From Dama dama (lineage: Eukaryota > Chordata > Mammalia > Artiodactyla > Cervidae): a DNA stretch of 64,000 nt. Below the pieces are notes generated by a model that did no database searches, had not been told where the DNA came from, and worked only from the letters and a program-made list of their open reading frames with translations. Location: assembly GCF_033118175.1 (NCBI RefSeq), contig NC_083692.1, forward strand, positions 17,108,501 through 17,172,500, given 5' to 3'. Below, one piece after another: positions 23,310-34,489 of this stretch. Numbering within the stretch: the stretch's first letter is position 1; each line of letters opens with the position of its first letter. The translations under genes and the position numbers were made by a program.

Positions 23310-23930
23310 AGAATTGTCAAATTTTTATTCTGATTTTTAAAATGGTACATGTTTATTATAATAAAAAAGAATTACAGAAAAGTACTAGGAGTAAGGTGAC
23401 TTATTCAAATCTCAACCACATAGAAGTAGCCACGGTTAGCATTTTGAAGACTATTCTTCCAGACACCTCTTTATGCATGCAAACATGCCCCCAAACCACA
23501 AATTTTACATCAAGAGGATTATACTCTGCATATTCTTTGTCACTTGCTTTGTCACTCAATGCCATGTCATTAACATCTTTCTGTGTTGATAAATACGGAT
23601 CCACTTAGTCATTTTTAGTGCTAGCATAGAATTCTAGTGTATGAATGTGTCATAATATACTTATCCCCATAGCTGGGCATATGTCCAGTTTTAGAGTATT
23701 GATAAAGTGTATACTATTCACAAATAATGACAAATTGGTCATCTTTGTGCATCATTGTTTCTTCAAACTCCTGTAGGTGGAATTGCTCCACCAAAGAGCA
23801 GGATGTTAATATTTATTGGTACTCAGCTTTCTTTAAAAATGGTTTCAATGGCTTTGATCTAATGCTTACTTTCTCAGCTAAGCCTAATGGTGGAGGAGGA
23901 AAAGTGTCAACTTTGGAGGATGCTGCTTAA
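23310..23930 (-). repeat. Old L1 3'-UTR-like sequence, antisense
   Basis: Contains ctttgtcactcaatgccatg, attaacatctttctgtgttg and ataatatacttatccccata, the pattern of old mammalian L1 3' ends. Strongly diverged. Confidence 0.5.
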
Positions 23931-23999
23931 AGAACAAAAGGAAAAAATTCAGGAAGGGGTTCAAAGAGGATCAGTTTTCACAAAAGTCCAAAGGAAGAG

Positions 24000-24210
24000 G
24001 CTGTGTTGCCTAGTGGTTAAAAAGATGGGTTCTGAAGTCAGACAGACCTAGTTACAAAATGTGTGACCTTGGACAAGTTACTTAACCTAATACAGCAATG
24101 ACAAAATAAGGTTTTTGTGCAGATTAAATGAGATAACTGCAGGTAGAGAACATAATGCACAGTGCCTGGTATATAGTTGTGTGTTCAATTAATACGTTTT
24201 CAATAAAAAG
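24000..24210 (+). repeat. MIR SINE, sense
   Basis: Head gcctagtggttaaaaagatg, body gtgtgaccttggacaagtta, then agattaaatgagataactgc and cacagtgcctggtatatagt. Confidence 0.85.
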
Positions 24211-25389
24211 AAGTTCAGAGCAGTAGAGGCACAAGAGAAATGTCTATTCCATGGGCAGTTCACTGATTTTACACTGAACTTCTTTAGGCTGGAACTAGCA
24301 AGAACATTCTTTCTGTGGTTTTCATTTTACTTTATTTTTTTTTACCTATGACTTCTCCATACCAATAAAACTTATGGTATAATCTCCTAGAGGGAGAAAA
24401 AAAATTATAGAATGAAAAAGAACCATATACAGCCTTCTTGCCCAGGCCTTACCAGAAGACCAAGAACACTCTCCTAAGGAGGCCTGGGAAGCGAGCACCT
24501 TTGCTGAGCTCTGATTCTTCCATTACTCAATTTTCCTCCAGTTATAAAAACTTTATTTCTCACAGCATCAGCTTAATTTCAGACATAATTTACCCTCCTG
24601 ATATTTGCTATATACGACATTAAAGATCTACCCTGAACCTGTAAATCTTTCTCTCTATTTTTTAAACTAGTATGAGATCTTTCACACTAGAGGCAGTCGC
24701 AGGGAAACACACATCCCTCCTCCAGTCTAAGTATCTGAAGTTCCAGCTTCCAGATCTGACCCTGTAACTCTGCTTCGCTTCCAGTTCCACCCCCAAGGCC
24801 AGATCTGACTTGTCAACATCATAGCTCTGGGCTACTATTACTGCCTCTCCATCACCTCCTCTACTTTTAGCTTTTTCATGAACACAGCTTCTCAATTGAT
24901 CTCAATTCTCTTTCCCACTGACCTGGGACACAGACTCAAAATCCTTCCTGCTACAGGGCACCAGAGTATCCTACAATTACCAAAATAATCACACAAATGA
25001 AACTGATTCTCTGTCCCTTACAGTGGCTTGTTTAGTGCTAGAGACCATAAGATTACTCATTAGAAATCCCAATTGACTGTTGTCCCAAAGGACTGAGATA
25101 TTTATGCACGATGTTCAAGGGATAAAACATCACAGTGGAAGACTATTCAATGTTTGAGATCAAATTAGAAAAGAAATCATTCTAATGCACATGTAATAAT
25201 GATCTATATTTGGAATTTAATATCTATATTATATAAATAAAAGCACATAATAAAAACATCCAAACTATATCAAAAGGTACAAAAAGTATCTCTCTTCTGC
25301 TTTAGACCTTTTGTCCTACTTTCAGAAATATATATCGTTAGCAATTTTGGGGGAAAACCTACTTGAAAATTTTTAAGCTTATATGCATA
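24211..25389. other. Intron 2, AT-rich, nothing recognised
   Basis: No exon or clear repeat family; composition drifts to AT-rich towards the L1 block. Confidence 0.4.
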
Positions 25390-27060
25390 TGCACATATAT
25401 GTTTTTATTTTTGTTAAAAATATGCATGGAAGAAAACTATACTCCAGACTCATACTTATTCACTTAAGAGTATAGAAGCTTGATAATCTTTTCAGAGTAG
25501 CACATTCAGATTTAACTTGTTATTTTAATACATTTGTGGTATTCCACTGAATAAACCAACTCTAGTTTATTGAATGATTCTCTTACTGATGACAATTTAG
25601 CTTGTTTCCAGTCTTTGCTATGACAAGCAATGCAGCGAGGATTATATCTACATGTACATAATTGTGTAATCTGTGAATACATTTGTAAACAGATTCCTAG
25701 GTGTAAAATCGCCAAGTTACCGTGTATGCACACTAGTAACTTTGGACATGGTCAAATTTCTCCCTAATGGAGTTGCACCGACTTATACTTCCAGCAGCAG
25801 TACGTGGTGGTACCTGCTTGACCATCATCTTGGCAACATGGTCTTTTAGCAACATTTTCTGTCTTTGTCAGTCTGGCAGAGAATGTAACTGTTGCTTTAA
25901 CTGTCATTTTCCTAACTGAGGTCTAGCAGCTTTTCTGTATTTATTTGCCATTTATTTTTCTCTTTCTATAAATTGCCTATTCTTATTATCACTCATTTTT
26001 TCTTTTGTTTGTAGATCATTTTCTTATTCATAAGGGCTCTCATATATTAAGCAAATATGCCCTTTTTTGGTCATATGCGTTGCGGGTATTTTTCCCAGTC
26101 TTCACTTGCTTTTGATTTTACTTATTAGGTTCTTTGAACTGTATAGACATTTTCACTTATGTATAAATACACTTTTTATTGATAAATGTGTATCAATCTT
26201 TCCCTTATGGCTTCAGGGTTTTTCATTTTATCTGGAAGACTTCATTCCAAGATAAATATTTTTAATGCTAATTTTTAAAATTTCTTTAATTTTTTCTGTA
26301 TTTCATCTATATGCATTGTAAAAGAAGTGAAGACTCTAGCTTTTTTTTTTTTTTCAAACGACTAACCAGTTTCCCCAACACAATTTATTGAGTACTTCAT
26401 CTTTCTCTTGTTTGAAATGCCATCTTAGACATTTTGCATTTTTACTTGTGTCTTAGGAACTAACACACATTTGAGTCTATTTGTATTCGGGTCTATTTGT
26501 ATTTGGGTCTCAAATTTGAGTTTGTTTGGAGGTCTACTTCTATGTTCTATTCTGTCCAATATTCTATCTTTTCCACATTGTTTTGATTTTTATATTTATA
26601 ATTCAGTTTAATATCTTATTAAGCTAATTTCCTATAATTACCCTCCTTTTTTAGAATTTTCTTAGAAATTCTCATATGGTTATTTTTCACAAGGTATTTA
26701 GAATATCTAATTTAATTTCCTCCAATACCCAGAAAATCCTATTTTATTGAGATCACATTAAATTAGATAAATTTCTAAATCAACTTAAGGAGAATTGCTA
26801 TCTTTACATAAAACATAATTTTTTCAATTATTTGAAATTTTAAAAATCACCTAGAATAATTTTGAAGCTTAAAACAACTAAACCCTGTATTTTTTGGTTA
26901 AATTTATTCCTTCTTTCCATTTGCTGTTCTTGGTATTATAAACAGACTCTTTCTTCCTATTAAATTTTTTAATTTAGTTTGCGTAAGAAAAGTTATTACT
27001 TTTTGTGTTAACTTTGAAAGCTGACTGGGTTCTTATTATTTTTAATAGTTTTTAGCTGAT
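25390..27060 (-). repeat. Old L1 block, antisense
   Basis: The region 25490-25860 resembles an L1 3' UTR (gtttccagtctttgctatga, cctaatggagttgcaccgac), and 25900-27050 the diverged antisense ORF2 with T-rich text. Stops throughout; no open RT frame. Confidence 0.6.
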
Positions 27061-27247
27061 TATCTTGGATTCACTTATTAGTGACTAATACCTTTTGAAA
27101 ATGAATGGCTCAAGATCTGACTTTCTCCTTTTTAATCAATTCCTTCACTCTGCCTAACGGACTCTACACTTGACCGAGGGAGAAAAGTAACAGCATGCTG
27201 AGTGCTGGGTGAGACACCAACCAAGTGAGAATTAAAACAGAATGTGG

Positions 27248-27370
27248 GCGAATTCCTTGGTGGTCCAGGGGTTAGAACTCCGAGCTTCCACTGCAGGGGG
27301 CACAGGTTCAACCCTTGGTCAGGGAACCGGAATCCTTCATGCCACGAGGTGCGGCAAAAATAAACAAAAA
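27248..27370 (+). mobile_element. CHR-type SINE, sense
   Basis: Head cgaattccttggtggtccag, B-box cacaggttcaacccttggtc and a short A-rich tail. The imperfect 12-bp repeat acagaatgtggg / acagcatgtgga flanks it. Confidence 0.9.
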
Positions 27371-28869
27371 GACAGCATGTGGACAGTGTTGCTATTACGT
27401 TTATGAAAAGGAGCCCCTCCTGATTTGGTTTATGTGAGTGGTAGTCAAGGCCAGAGATGTTATCACATTGGCATGAGGTTAAACCACTTGTTGAAAGCAC
27501 CAGCTTCCCTACTCTGCTATTTTAAAAGCAATCTACACACGGTGTTGATGCAAACCAGGTATAGGATAGATACTGAAAATGCTACATAATAGGTATTCCA
27601 TGCTCTCACTAGAGAAACAGAATAATTTTTTTGCTATTTTAAGAGAAATAATAGTGACAAAGTTGAAACCAAGAAATCAATCGTTATCCCAGCATATAAG
27701 AGGCTAGCATACTAATACAAATATAGTCCTTATTTAGGACCACAGTACTTTCTAAACCCTGGTCTTTTACATCTTGTTAGGTGAGTCCTATGGCTGTGTC
27801 TTCGGGCCAGAGAATGGTTCCAGAGCCTCAATGCTTGTGGAGACAAGCGTGGAAAGGAATCAAGGGCAAACCAAGCACCCAACCCTAAGAATGCTGGTGG
27901 TAAATAGAAGGTTTTCTACCTGAATCACAAACATGATTAACAGGATAATGGATGTAGAAGATGGGTGATTATTGTCTGAGAGGAAATGAACATTTCAGAT
28001 CACAGTCAAGCTCTCTGTTTGATGGTGGCAGGTTTGTTTGTTGCTGTCAAATTTCAGATCACAGCCAAACCCTCTGCTTGAGATGGTGGCAGATTTATAT
28101 GTTGCTACCAAAAGCTTCTACCCAAAGTCAAGAAATATAAGTCACATTGGTTGCAACACTCAGGCTTACTGTATAAACACTCAGGAGTCCTACTCACTGG
28201 TCAAAAAGTGAAGGTGAGTGCCACGGTGCTCAGAGAAAGGAGTGGGGAGGAGTCTGTGTCCAGGTATGGCAAAGATGAGAACATTCTAGAGACTGAGGCC
28301 AAGGGTTTGAGTGTGGACGTGGTGACTACATGACTTGGGTCTCCATGGACCCCCAAACCCCAGAGATTATCCTAGTATAGTCTTGACTAGTATAATCAGA
28401 TGGACTACATCTTCTGGCTCAAACTCTCTTCTTGCAGAGAGAGACAGCAGAGTCAGTGTTGAAAATCTTGCCATAGCAAGGAAGCATGCGTGTCACCCTC
28501 ACTGATATGTCCCCAACAAGTTTAAGAAAGACCAGGGGGTTGAGTTCCCAGGGAGACAGTGGCACAGCTCGAGTTAGGGAAGGCTCCTCTGCTCTTGTTG
28601 GGAGGCAGGGGGCTCTCCATTGCTAGGAGTGACAGGCATACTTTAGGGACCATGTCCAGAGGGTGCTGGAGAGAGTCTTGAGCATCAAAAGTGTGTCCGA
28701 ACTTTCCAGCCTTTAAGAAATCTTTCAGCCCTGACTGAGATCCTGTGATTTATATATAAATATAAATTCAGGTGCATAAAACCTTAGTTGTAATCATCTT
28801 ATTTCTTATAATGATAACTATCATTAATATTACTCTTATTATACTTAAAATTTTTGAATATGTATGATA
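27371..28869. other. Intron 2, single-copy with one short tandem duplication
   Basis: No exon recognised. It contains the duplication at 27992-28110 (separate entry) and otherwise nothing named. Confidence 0.4.
27992..28110 (+). repeat. Two-copy tandem duplication, about 59-bp unit
   Basis: Copy 1 (27992-28050) and copy 2 (28051-28110) both run atttcagatcacag, then gatggtggcag, then tgttgct, with several substitutions between them. Confidence 0.85.
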
Positions 28870-28985
28870 TGCCTAGGAGGACTGAGCTTGAGCTGTTTAT
28901 ATGCACTTTATCTATGAGGTAGTCATTGTCCCATTTTCCTGATAAGGGAACTGCAACTAAGCAGATTTCCAGTTTCAGAACATTG
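28870..28985 (-). repeat. MIR fragment, antisense
   Basis: tatctatgaggtagtcattg and tcccattttcctgataaggg fit the reversed MIR core. Confidence 0.5.
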
Positions 28986-30526
28986 TCTACTTATACCAAA
29001 AAGTAGACTTTATCCTTACTAATTTTATTTATTTGTTCATTTGCTTGTTCTAAAGAATATTGAATAAGAATCAGATGCTGATGAAGGCAAAGTTAGCAAT
29101 CATAGATTTTTCAAGCCTAAAATAGTAAATTTGAGGGTCATGAGCCCCTAAGCCATGGTAAAATCACGGAGAACATATAAGCAGCAGGTCCACCACCAGC
29201 TTAACATTTAGACTACTGATCACAATTACCAAAGAGAACAGACTTAATGTTCATTCATTCTTTCTTTTGAGTCAACAGATATTCATGAGTATAAAATTAC
29301 GTTAGTATGCATTGGAAAACATGTTGAATACATTTCAAATAAAACACAAGCAAACAGTCAGAGGTCTTCACATTGCCTGCTCTCTGCTTCCTTACAAAGT
29401 TAAAAATGATATCTTTTTACCTAAAACTGCATCTTGCTTTTCCTTGATGGGATTAATACAGCTTTTCTCTAACTGGCCAGTTACCAGGCTAATCTTTCAA
29501 ATAAACATAAGCATATTCACTTTTGGTGCCAATTCCCCTTTTTATCACTGGAGTGAATTCCTGGGGTGCTAGGGGTCTGGGAATGGTTCAGGGTCAGGGG
29601 GAGGGCGGGGTAGGATAAGAAAGGACAGTGTTGCTAGAGGAAGGGCTGAAGGGATAGAAGAGAAAGGAGCTAGTGAAATAAGAGTTGATTGAAAAGGGAG
29701 CAAATTAAAGGGCAGGGTGAAGAGAGGCGAGGTGGTAAGGTGAGGGAGGTGAGGAGAAGACTTTTCTGTAAGAAGCACACAGCCACGATTTGTAAGCACT
29801 GACCAGGATCTTGCGCTACTGGAGGAAATGCAGTTCTGATCACCCAAAGCCCCTGCTCAAGCCAGGGGTCAGGGCTTCCCTAGAAAGTGCAAGGCTGGAG
29901 GCAACTCAACCAGGATGATGACTGCCAGATACGTGCCCTTGCAACTGTATCATTCACAGACCTCTTGGCATATCACCAAAATAGAAATTTTGAAATCAAA
30001 CCTTAATAATGTCCAGAAAAGAAGTTGTGGGGTGCAGCACCCTGTGGACCTCGTTGTCCCAAATGCAGGGCCCAGAGTGGCCACTCTGCTGGCCTCCCAG
30101 GGGATGGGACTATATGTGTTCCTAGCACTGTGAGATGACAGGCTTCCCCAAAGCATATAACGCCTTCTGAATTGCTCCCAAAGGCAGTCGTGACTTCTGC
30201 TCTCTGGGTTCACGTGGGATGGAGCTCTCTGAGGTTATCCCATCTCTTAGCAGGTGGATCTGCGTTCCACCAGCCTCTGGGCTGCCCACACTCAGCTTTC
30301 CTGCACATGCCATCCTGGGGCTCATTTCTCTTTCAGCCTCCTGGCCCATTTCCTGCGACAGAATCTTCTCCACGCACCCACCCCACCTGTATCCCTCACC
30401 CCTCCACTGACATCCCCACATACACATCTCCACACAGGCAGACTCAAAACTCTGTCTGGGTGTCCACAGGTTGGTGGGGAGCAAAGCCTACAGTCCGAGA
30501 GGATGAAGAGAGGACTCAACACTCAC
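28986..30526. other. Intron 2 next to exon 2, with a purine-rich tract
   Basis: No repeats named. The plus strand is strongly purine-rich at 29570-29765. Sequence near exon 2 is GC-richer and single-copy. Confidence 0.5.
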
Positions 30527-30631
30527 CAGGTGGAGGGTGTCGGCTTTCTGTGTCTGCCTCTGCCGGCTCTTCTGGGCGGCGATGCGGTTTTTCTCCCTTC
30601 TCTGAACCTTTCTCACATCATCAGATGAGTC
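30527..30631 (-). CDS. BATF: BATF exon 2, residues 22-56: basic DNA-binding region
   Basis: This exon is 105 nt on the minus strand, between acceptor CTCCCCAG|GAC at 30632/30631 and donor CTG|GTGAGT at 30527/30526. It encodes DSSDDVRKVQ then the basic region. The bZIP DNA-contact signature is intact: Asn36, Ala39, Ala40, Ser43 and Arg44 in N-R-I-A-A-Q-K-S-R. The exon ends in the first zipper heptad with Leu54, His55, Leu56. His55 is one of the residues I recall being reported as important for the IRF4/IRF8 partnership. Reading frame and both phases join seamlessly to exons 1 and 3, with no stop or frameshift. The basic region reads AP-1 (TGASTCA-like) DNA as a heterodimer with JUN, JUNB or JUND; BATF has no transactivation domain (established knowledge). 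Confidence 0.98.
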
Positions 30632-32939
30632 CTGGGGAGCAGAGATGAGGAGAATTAAGGGAGTCTACTCCTCTCTTCTGAGCCAAAGCCTCCTCTCATG
30701 GCGTTTGTCATGAGAAATGTCCACTCTTCCATTTCTTCATCGTTATTTGCCCGTCCACGCCCTAGTGACCAAAAGGCTGAACCCCAAAGGGAACTCTTCC
30801 CCACACTCTGTTACACTTGCTTGTGTCTCTGTAGCTTTGGCCAGAAGATACAGGAAGAGGGCAAAAGAGCTTGAGGCCTCAGGAGAGCTGTATTTGGAAA
30901 AAGATGGTTAAGGTGATGAAGTGTGTTTCATCACCTCTCTTGCTCAGGGCTGTTCCACCCTAACCCTGCCACTTCTGGCCTAGAACCTTCTTGCCATTTT
31001 TTTTTTTTTCTAAAATGTTGTTGAGCACTCACTATGTGCTTGCTTCTGTGCAAGTGTTTTTCCCTGAGGTGCTCTTGTTGAACCCCCTGATTTGAAGAAG
31101 TGATATGAGTATTTGCATCTTACATGGGGGAACGAAGGCTCAAAGAGCTTGCCCAGGAGCTCACAGTACTCTGGAAAGTTGCATCCTCCAGTGCTGAGTC
31201 TGATGCCTCTCCAAGCCACTCCCTCACCCACTACCAACTACTTCTTCCCTAGCGTGACCCCTTGGGGCTTCTGTTGCCCCCGCCCCGGACTGAGGTCCCC
31301 ATTCCAGATCTGCCTCTTTGTCCCCTGCATTCCCTTCTTTATGCTCAGTGACCCTGACATCCCCCAGGGTGCCCTGAGCACAAGGCCTAGTTCAAAGTGG
31401 AGACCAGGAACAGTTTTAATGATGGAGGTAACCTGGCTCTGGCAGGTCGGAGCCAGGTCCTTAGGAGGACCCGGGGACCTTGGGTGTCATCTGAGTGCCT
31501 CCCACAGATGGGCGTGTGCTCCACTTGAGCAGAGAGGTTAGCTCTGGCTTTGCCCAGACGCTACAGGGTAAGTGTAGAAGTTTGACCAAAACCCTCCTGC
31601 ACCCCCAGCTCTGCCCCATCTCATATCCCTGCAGGCTAGAGGGACACGGTTCCCAGGACAAGAGTCTGCCTGCCCAAGCATACGTCTCACCAATGGCCTG
31701 GTACTTCCAGGCCACTGCAGTCAGAGGGCAGTGGGTTAGATAGGAAGGAAGTGCTCTTCCTCTCAGGGGATTGGGGAGCTGGGTTACCATGAAAGCCATG
31801 AGTAATTTCCTTCCTAAGAAGAGCACAGGCTTCCAGGTGGTCTGAACGGCTCTGATACGGTCTCGAGCGGAGGACTGGGTTGTTTGTCCTCTAGAGGTCT
31901 CCACTAGGACTCCTTCCTACCTTCCTCTCTTCTGTCAGGTATTGATGACAGAAGCTGTAGCATATGTTTGTATACTTTTATTCGGGCTGCAGCATTTTGA
32001 AGGCCCTCTCAGACATCCGTACCAAGGAAAGAAGGCAGTTTTTAAACCCTAGATTTGGAGAAGACATTGTCCTGCACCGTTGTACTGGATGAGCAGGGAG
32101 AGACTTTCTGTGGAGAGGGCTGTCAAGGAATGTGATGAGGAGAAAGCCCTGGGAGATGGGAAGCAGCCAGGACGCTCGTGGTGTTTTGGTTTTTTTCCTT
32201 CTTTCTTTCTTTTCTTTTGGCAATCCTCAAGCTGAAAACTTTTGAGTTGGAAGTCACAATCTTAGACACCCAGAATCTCAACCCTCCTTTCTCTAGTTTC
32301 CCCAGAGCTGAGCTGCAAGGGAATAATTTCAAGTGCCCAGAACCATCTCCTGATTCATTTCCTTCCTCCTTCAGCTCTCCTAACCCCCTCCTGTGCCAGC
32401 AACAGGTTCCGTGCTGGGAGGTAAGATAGATCCTTCCGAGCTGGCCTGGGGTCCTCCTCCTTCTAACTTGCCTCCCCCGACCCCATCCCTTTCCTAGCCT
32501 CTTCTGCCGGCTGTCTCCTGGGCAACCATCTAGCTTTCCGGGTGTGCGTGCCCTCAGCCGGCACCAACGCTCCTCCCCACTCACTCTGCTACCGCCTTGG
32601 AGAGAGGTAGACGCTCTCTTCTGAGAGACCAGAGTTCTTTGGTGCCCATTCCCCTCTCGGCTTCCTAGAAAGCTTCCTGGGATGGGACCCCAGGTGAGGT
32701 GAAGGCGATGGGTACCATCAGGGGACGCGGAGAGTATCCTCGGGCAGGAGGGGCGGGAGGATGAGGGTCTCCGCCCGAGATGCACAGCTTCCCCGCAGCC
32801 CTTGAGTCTAACAGGATGCCCCGGCCACCAGCCATCTCCTGGCCCCTCAGCGTCCCTGGGCAGAGGCCCAGGAAGCCTGGCCCTCTCCGCTCTGCCCCGG
32901 AGAATCAGGAGGGAAGAGGAGGGAAAGGCAGGACCCTAC
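30632..32939 (-). other. BATF: BATF intron 1
   Basis: Bounded by GT (32939-32938) and AG (30633-30632) on the minus strand. It is mostly single-copy DNA, with a T-run and an antisense MIR near 31.0-31.17 kb. There is no young SINE or LINE, in contrast to intron 2, which may reflect retained regulatory sequence. A 220-codon open stretch at 32123-32785 on the minus strand opens with GTG and shows no recognised domain, so it is not annotated as a gene. Confidence 0.9.
31005..31165 (-). repeat. MIR SINE, antisense
   Basis: ttgagcactcactatgtgct at the left and gaaggctcaaagagcttgcc at the right, the reversed MIR order, after a T-run. In BATF intron 1. Confidence 0.65.
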
Positions 32940-33002
32940 CTGTTTGCTGGGGGGTGGAGAGCGGCTGAAGCTGGAGTCGCTGCTGTCGGAGCTGTGAGGC
33001 AT
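32940..33002 (-). CDS. BATF: BATF exon 1 (coding part), residues 1-21
   Basis: The minus strand reads ATG at 33002-33000 and encodes 21 residues beginning MPHSSDSSDSSFSRS and ending PPPSKQ. It then meets the donor CAG|GTAGGG at 32940/32939, so the intron is phase 0. This is the serine-rich, probably disordered N-terminus before the basic region. The start is chosen because it gives the known BATF N-terminus and has a purine (G) at -3. GC content is high and CpGs are frequent around the exon, as expected of a promoter-proximal first exon. The 5' UTR upstream holds an earlier ATG with its own stop (separate entry). Confidence 0.98.
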
Positions 33003-33260
33003 GGCCGCGGTCTTCCGGGCTCTCCACGCAGCCCCAGGCGCCTCGGGGCTCTCCTGTCACCAGCCGGCCTCCCTTCCTGACTGCTCCCCCCGGGCCAGCA
33101 GCCCACCCCCCTCCGCAGGGCCCTCCTCTGCCCGCCTTGCCGCTGCCTCTGACCCCGGCGTCCTCCTCGCTCTGGGGTGCAGAGGCTCTGCTCCCCACAG
33201 GGACATGTCGCTTGCCTTGGGGCTCGCGCCCTCTCTCACTCTTGTGGTTTCTGGTAACTC
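33003..33260 (-). other. BATF: BATF 5' UTR (approximate)
   Basis: GC-rich sequence lies immediately upstream of the BATF start on the minus strand, with no splice acceptor close to the ATG and no repeat element. The transcription start is not marked by a clear initiator and is estimated near 33250. The interval contains an upstream ATG and short ORF, described separately. Confidence 0.6.
33057..33206 (-). other. Upstream ORF in the BATF 5' UTR
   Basis: An ATG at 33206-33204 on the minus strand opens a 49-codon frame beginning MSLWGAEPLHPRARR and closing with TGA at 33059-33057. It lies 54 nt before the BATF start, in a different frame. If transcription starts upstream of 33206, scanning ribosomes meet this ATG first, which could lower or condition BATF translation. 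Composition is Arg/Gly/Ala-rich, as expected of translated GC-rich UTR, so a functional peptide is unlikely. Confidence 0.5.
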
Positions 33261-33450
33261 GCGCTGAAAGTCACATGGGCGGAAACTTAAGTTAGAAGTT
33301 AAATTGAGAGAAAATACATATCTGGGAAAAGACCCACTGAATTATGTGAAAGAAAGAAAAGATAGAAAAAAAAAAAAAAGATACACAAAACCCCAGATAC
33401 CTTCCGACAGTTTGAAAGGCAGAACAGCTCACTTCAATTGATGAAGATAA
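33207..33450 (-). promoter_or_regulatory. Putative BATF promoter region
   Basis: This is the sequence just upstream of the estimated BATF start. It passes from a CpG-containing segment (33220-33260) into A/T-rich DNA with a 13-bp A-run near 33369. No convincing TATA box at standard spacing is visible; a CpG-type start is more likely. It is placed by position relative to exon 1, not by a decisive motif. Confidence 0.45.
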
Positions 33451-33999
33451 AAAGAGAAAAACAGCCCAGAGAGGGAAAAACCCCAGCCAGAATTAGCAAG
33501 TCCGTCTTCTGTCAACATGGGCAGAAAGGAGAGGACAGCAAGGGAAGAGTTTCCACTGTCACCCGACTTGAATTTTAAACCGAAAGGAAAGCAACGGGCT
33601 GGGATTTCTTTCTGGTTTTTCTCCAAAGTGGCTGCCTGTCCTGTGTTGTGGCGTCCGGGGGTGGGGGTGGGGGGCTCTCTCTCTCTCTGTCCTGCCTTGG
33701 GGTGGGCCGGGGGTGAAGGGACCCAAGGGCTCAGACCTTTCCAGACAGACCGAAGGGGCGATGGTAGGTCTGAAAGCCACAGGGGCTAGCCTGGAATCGA
33801 TGTTCTAAGCATTTATTCATTGCCTATGCCTCTTGGCAGGTGCTCTCTCTAGAGAAAAGATGCCTCCTGTGTTGAAGGTCTTTCAGGGGATCAGGGTCAG
33901 CCTGGAATCTTAATGATTCATGAAGGTCCCAAGGTCAGAGCCCAGAGTGGAGGAACAGTTGAACTCACACACGGACACAGAAATGAGCGCTGTACTTGG
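33451..33999. other. Upstream of BATF, single-copy
   Basis: Contains a G/CT-rich patch at 33657-33690. No repeat or gene was recognised, and it could hold proximal regulatory sequence. Confidence 0.4.
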
Positions 34000-34160
34000 G
34001 AGTCGAAATAATCAGGATTTGAAATCTCCCTCTATCCCTTAGTATGTCTGTGGCCTTGGATAGCTCACTCATTTATCTGTAAATGAAGGATGATAAAATC
34101 TTCTCTGCCTACCTCTCAGGGCTGTTTCGAGAAGCAAATAAAAGTGGATTACAAAGCCCC
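34000..34160 (+). repeat. MIR SINE, sense
   Basis: ggatttgaaatctccctcta, then tgtctgtggccttggatagc, then cctacctctcagggctgttt in MIR order. Confidence 0.7.
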
Positions 34161-34489
34161 AGCAGACTGTAAACTATGCCATAAAGACAATTGTTAGATG
34201 TAGTGCCACTTGTCCTGTTACATGCATGTTTGATAAGTTCTCAATAAGCAATCCCCCACACACCTAGGCATTCGGGCTTTCAAAAAATGCCTTGTCTTAT
34301 TCCCCGTATGGCTCCCAGCTAAATATTTGCCTTGCTTAGCCCTCACTGAAAGAAGTATGGCCCTGAGGGATGTTGTGTCCACTGGCCGAATTCCTGCCCC
34401 AAGACAATACTGTCCTGGAGGTAAACTGAGAAAAACAAAATCCCTTCCCCCGTGGAAGTTGTATTTGAGTGGGGGAAGCAGACAGTAAA

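Larger units (their letters stand above)
11826..30526 (-). other. BATF: BATF intron 2
   Basis: An 18.7-kb phase-0 intron bounded by GT at 30526-30525 and AG at 11827-11826 on the minus strand. It contains CHR and Bov-tA SINEs, ruminant L1 3' ends, old L1 antisense blocks, MIR, L2, MER5 and MER20 copies, an inverted repeat, and single-copy stretches. No additional exon was recognised. Confidence 0.9.
11240..33260 (-). other. BATF: BATF gene (whole transcription unit, approximate ends)
   Basis: Three exons on the minus strand splice to a complete 125-residue bZIP protein, the usual BATF length. Introns are 30632-32939 and 11826-30526; both are phase 0 and GT-AG. The 3' end is set by AATAAA at 11263-11268 (minus strand) with a GU-rich stretch about 45 nt further on. 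The 5' end is only estimated, from the GC-rich block and the usual UTR length of a few hundred bases. BATF pairs with JUN proteins, and with IRF4/IRF8 on composite sites. It directs Th17, follicular helper, effector CD8 T-cell, class-switching and dendritic-cell programmes (established knowledge). The roughly 22 kb span with a short first and a long second intron fits the human gene. No second splice form could be inferred. Confidence 0.95.
32440..33260. promoter_or_regulatory. GC-rich, CpG-containing block around BATF exon 1
   Basis: GC content rises well above the surrounding DNA, and CpGs recur (for example around 32500-32580, 32740-32830, 33000-33030 and 33215-33265). It spans the end of intron 1, exon 1 and the 5' UTR, the usual place for a promoter CpG island. 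The island was not computed; the limits are by eye. Confidence 0.6.

Noticed and set aside
32123..32785. 220-codon open frame on the minus strand in BATF intron 1
   Set aside because: It opens with GTG, is Arg/Gly/Ser-rich as GC-rich DNA often is, and has no recognised domain. It lies wholly in an intron.
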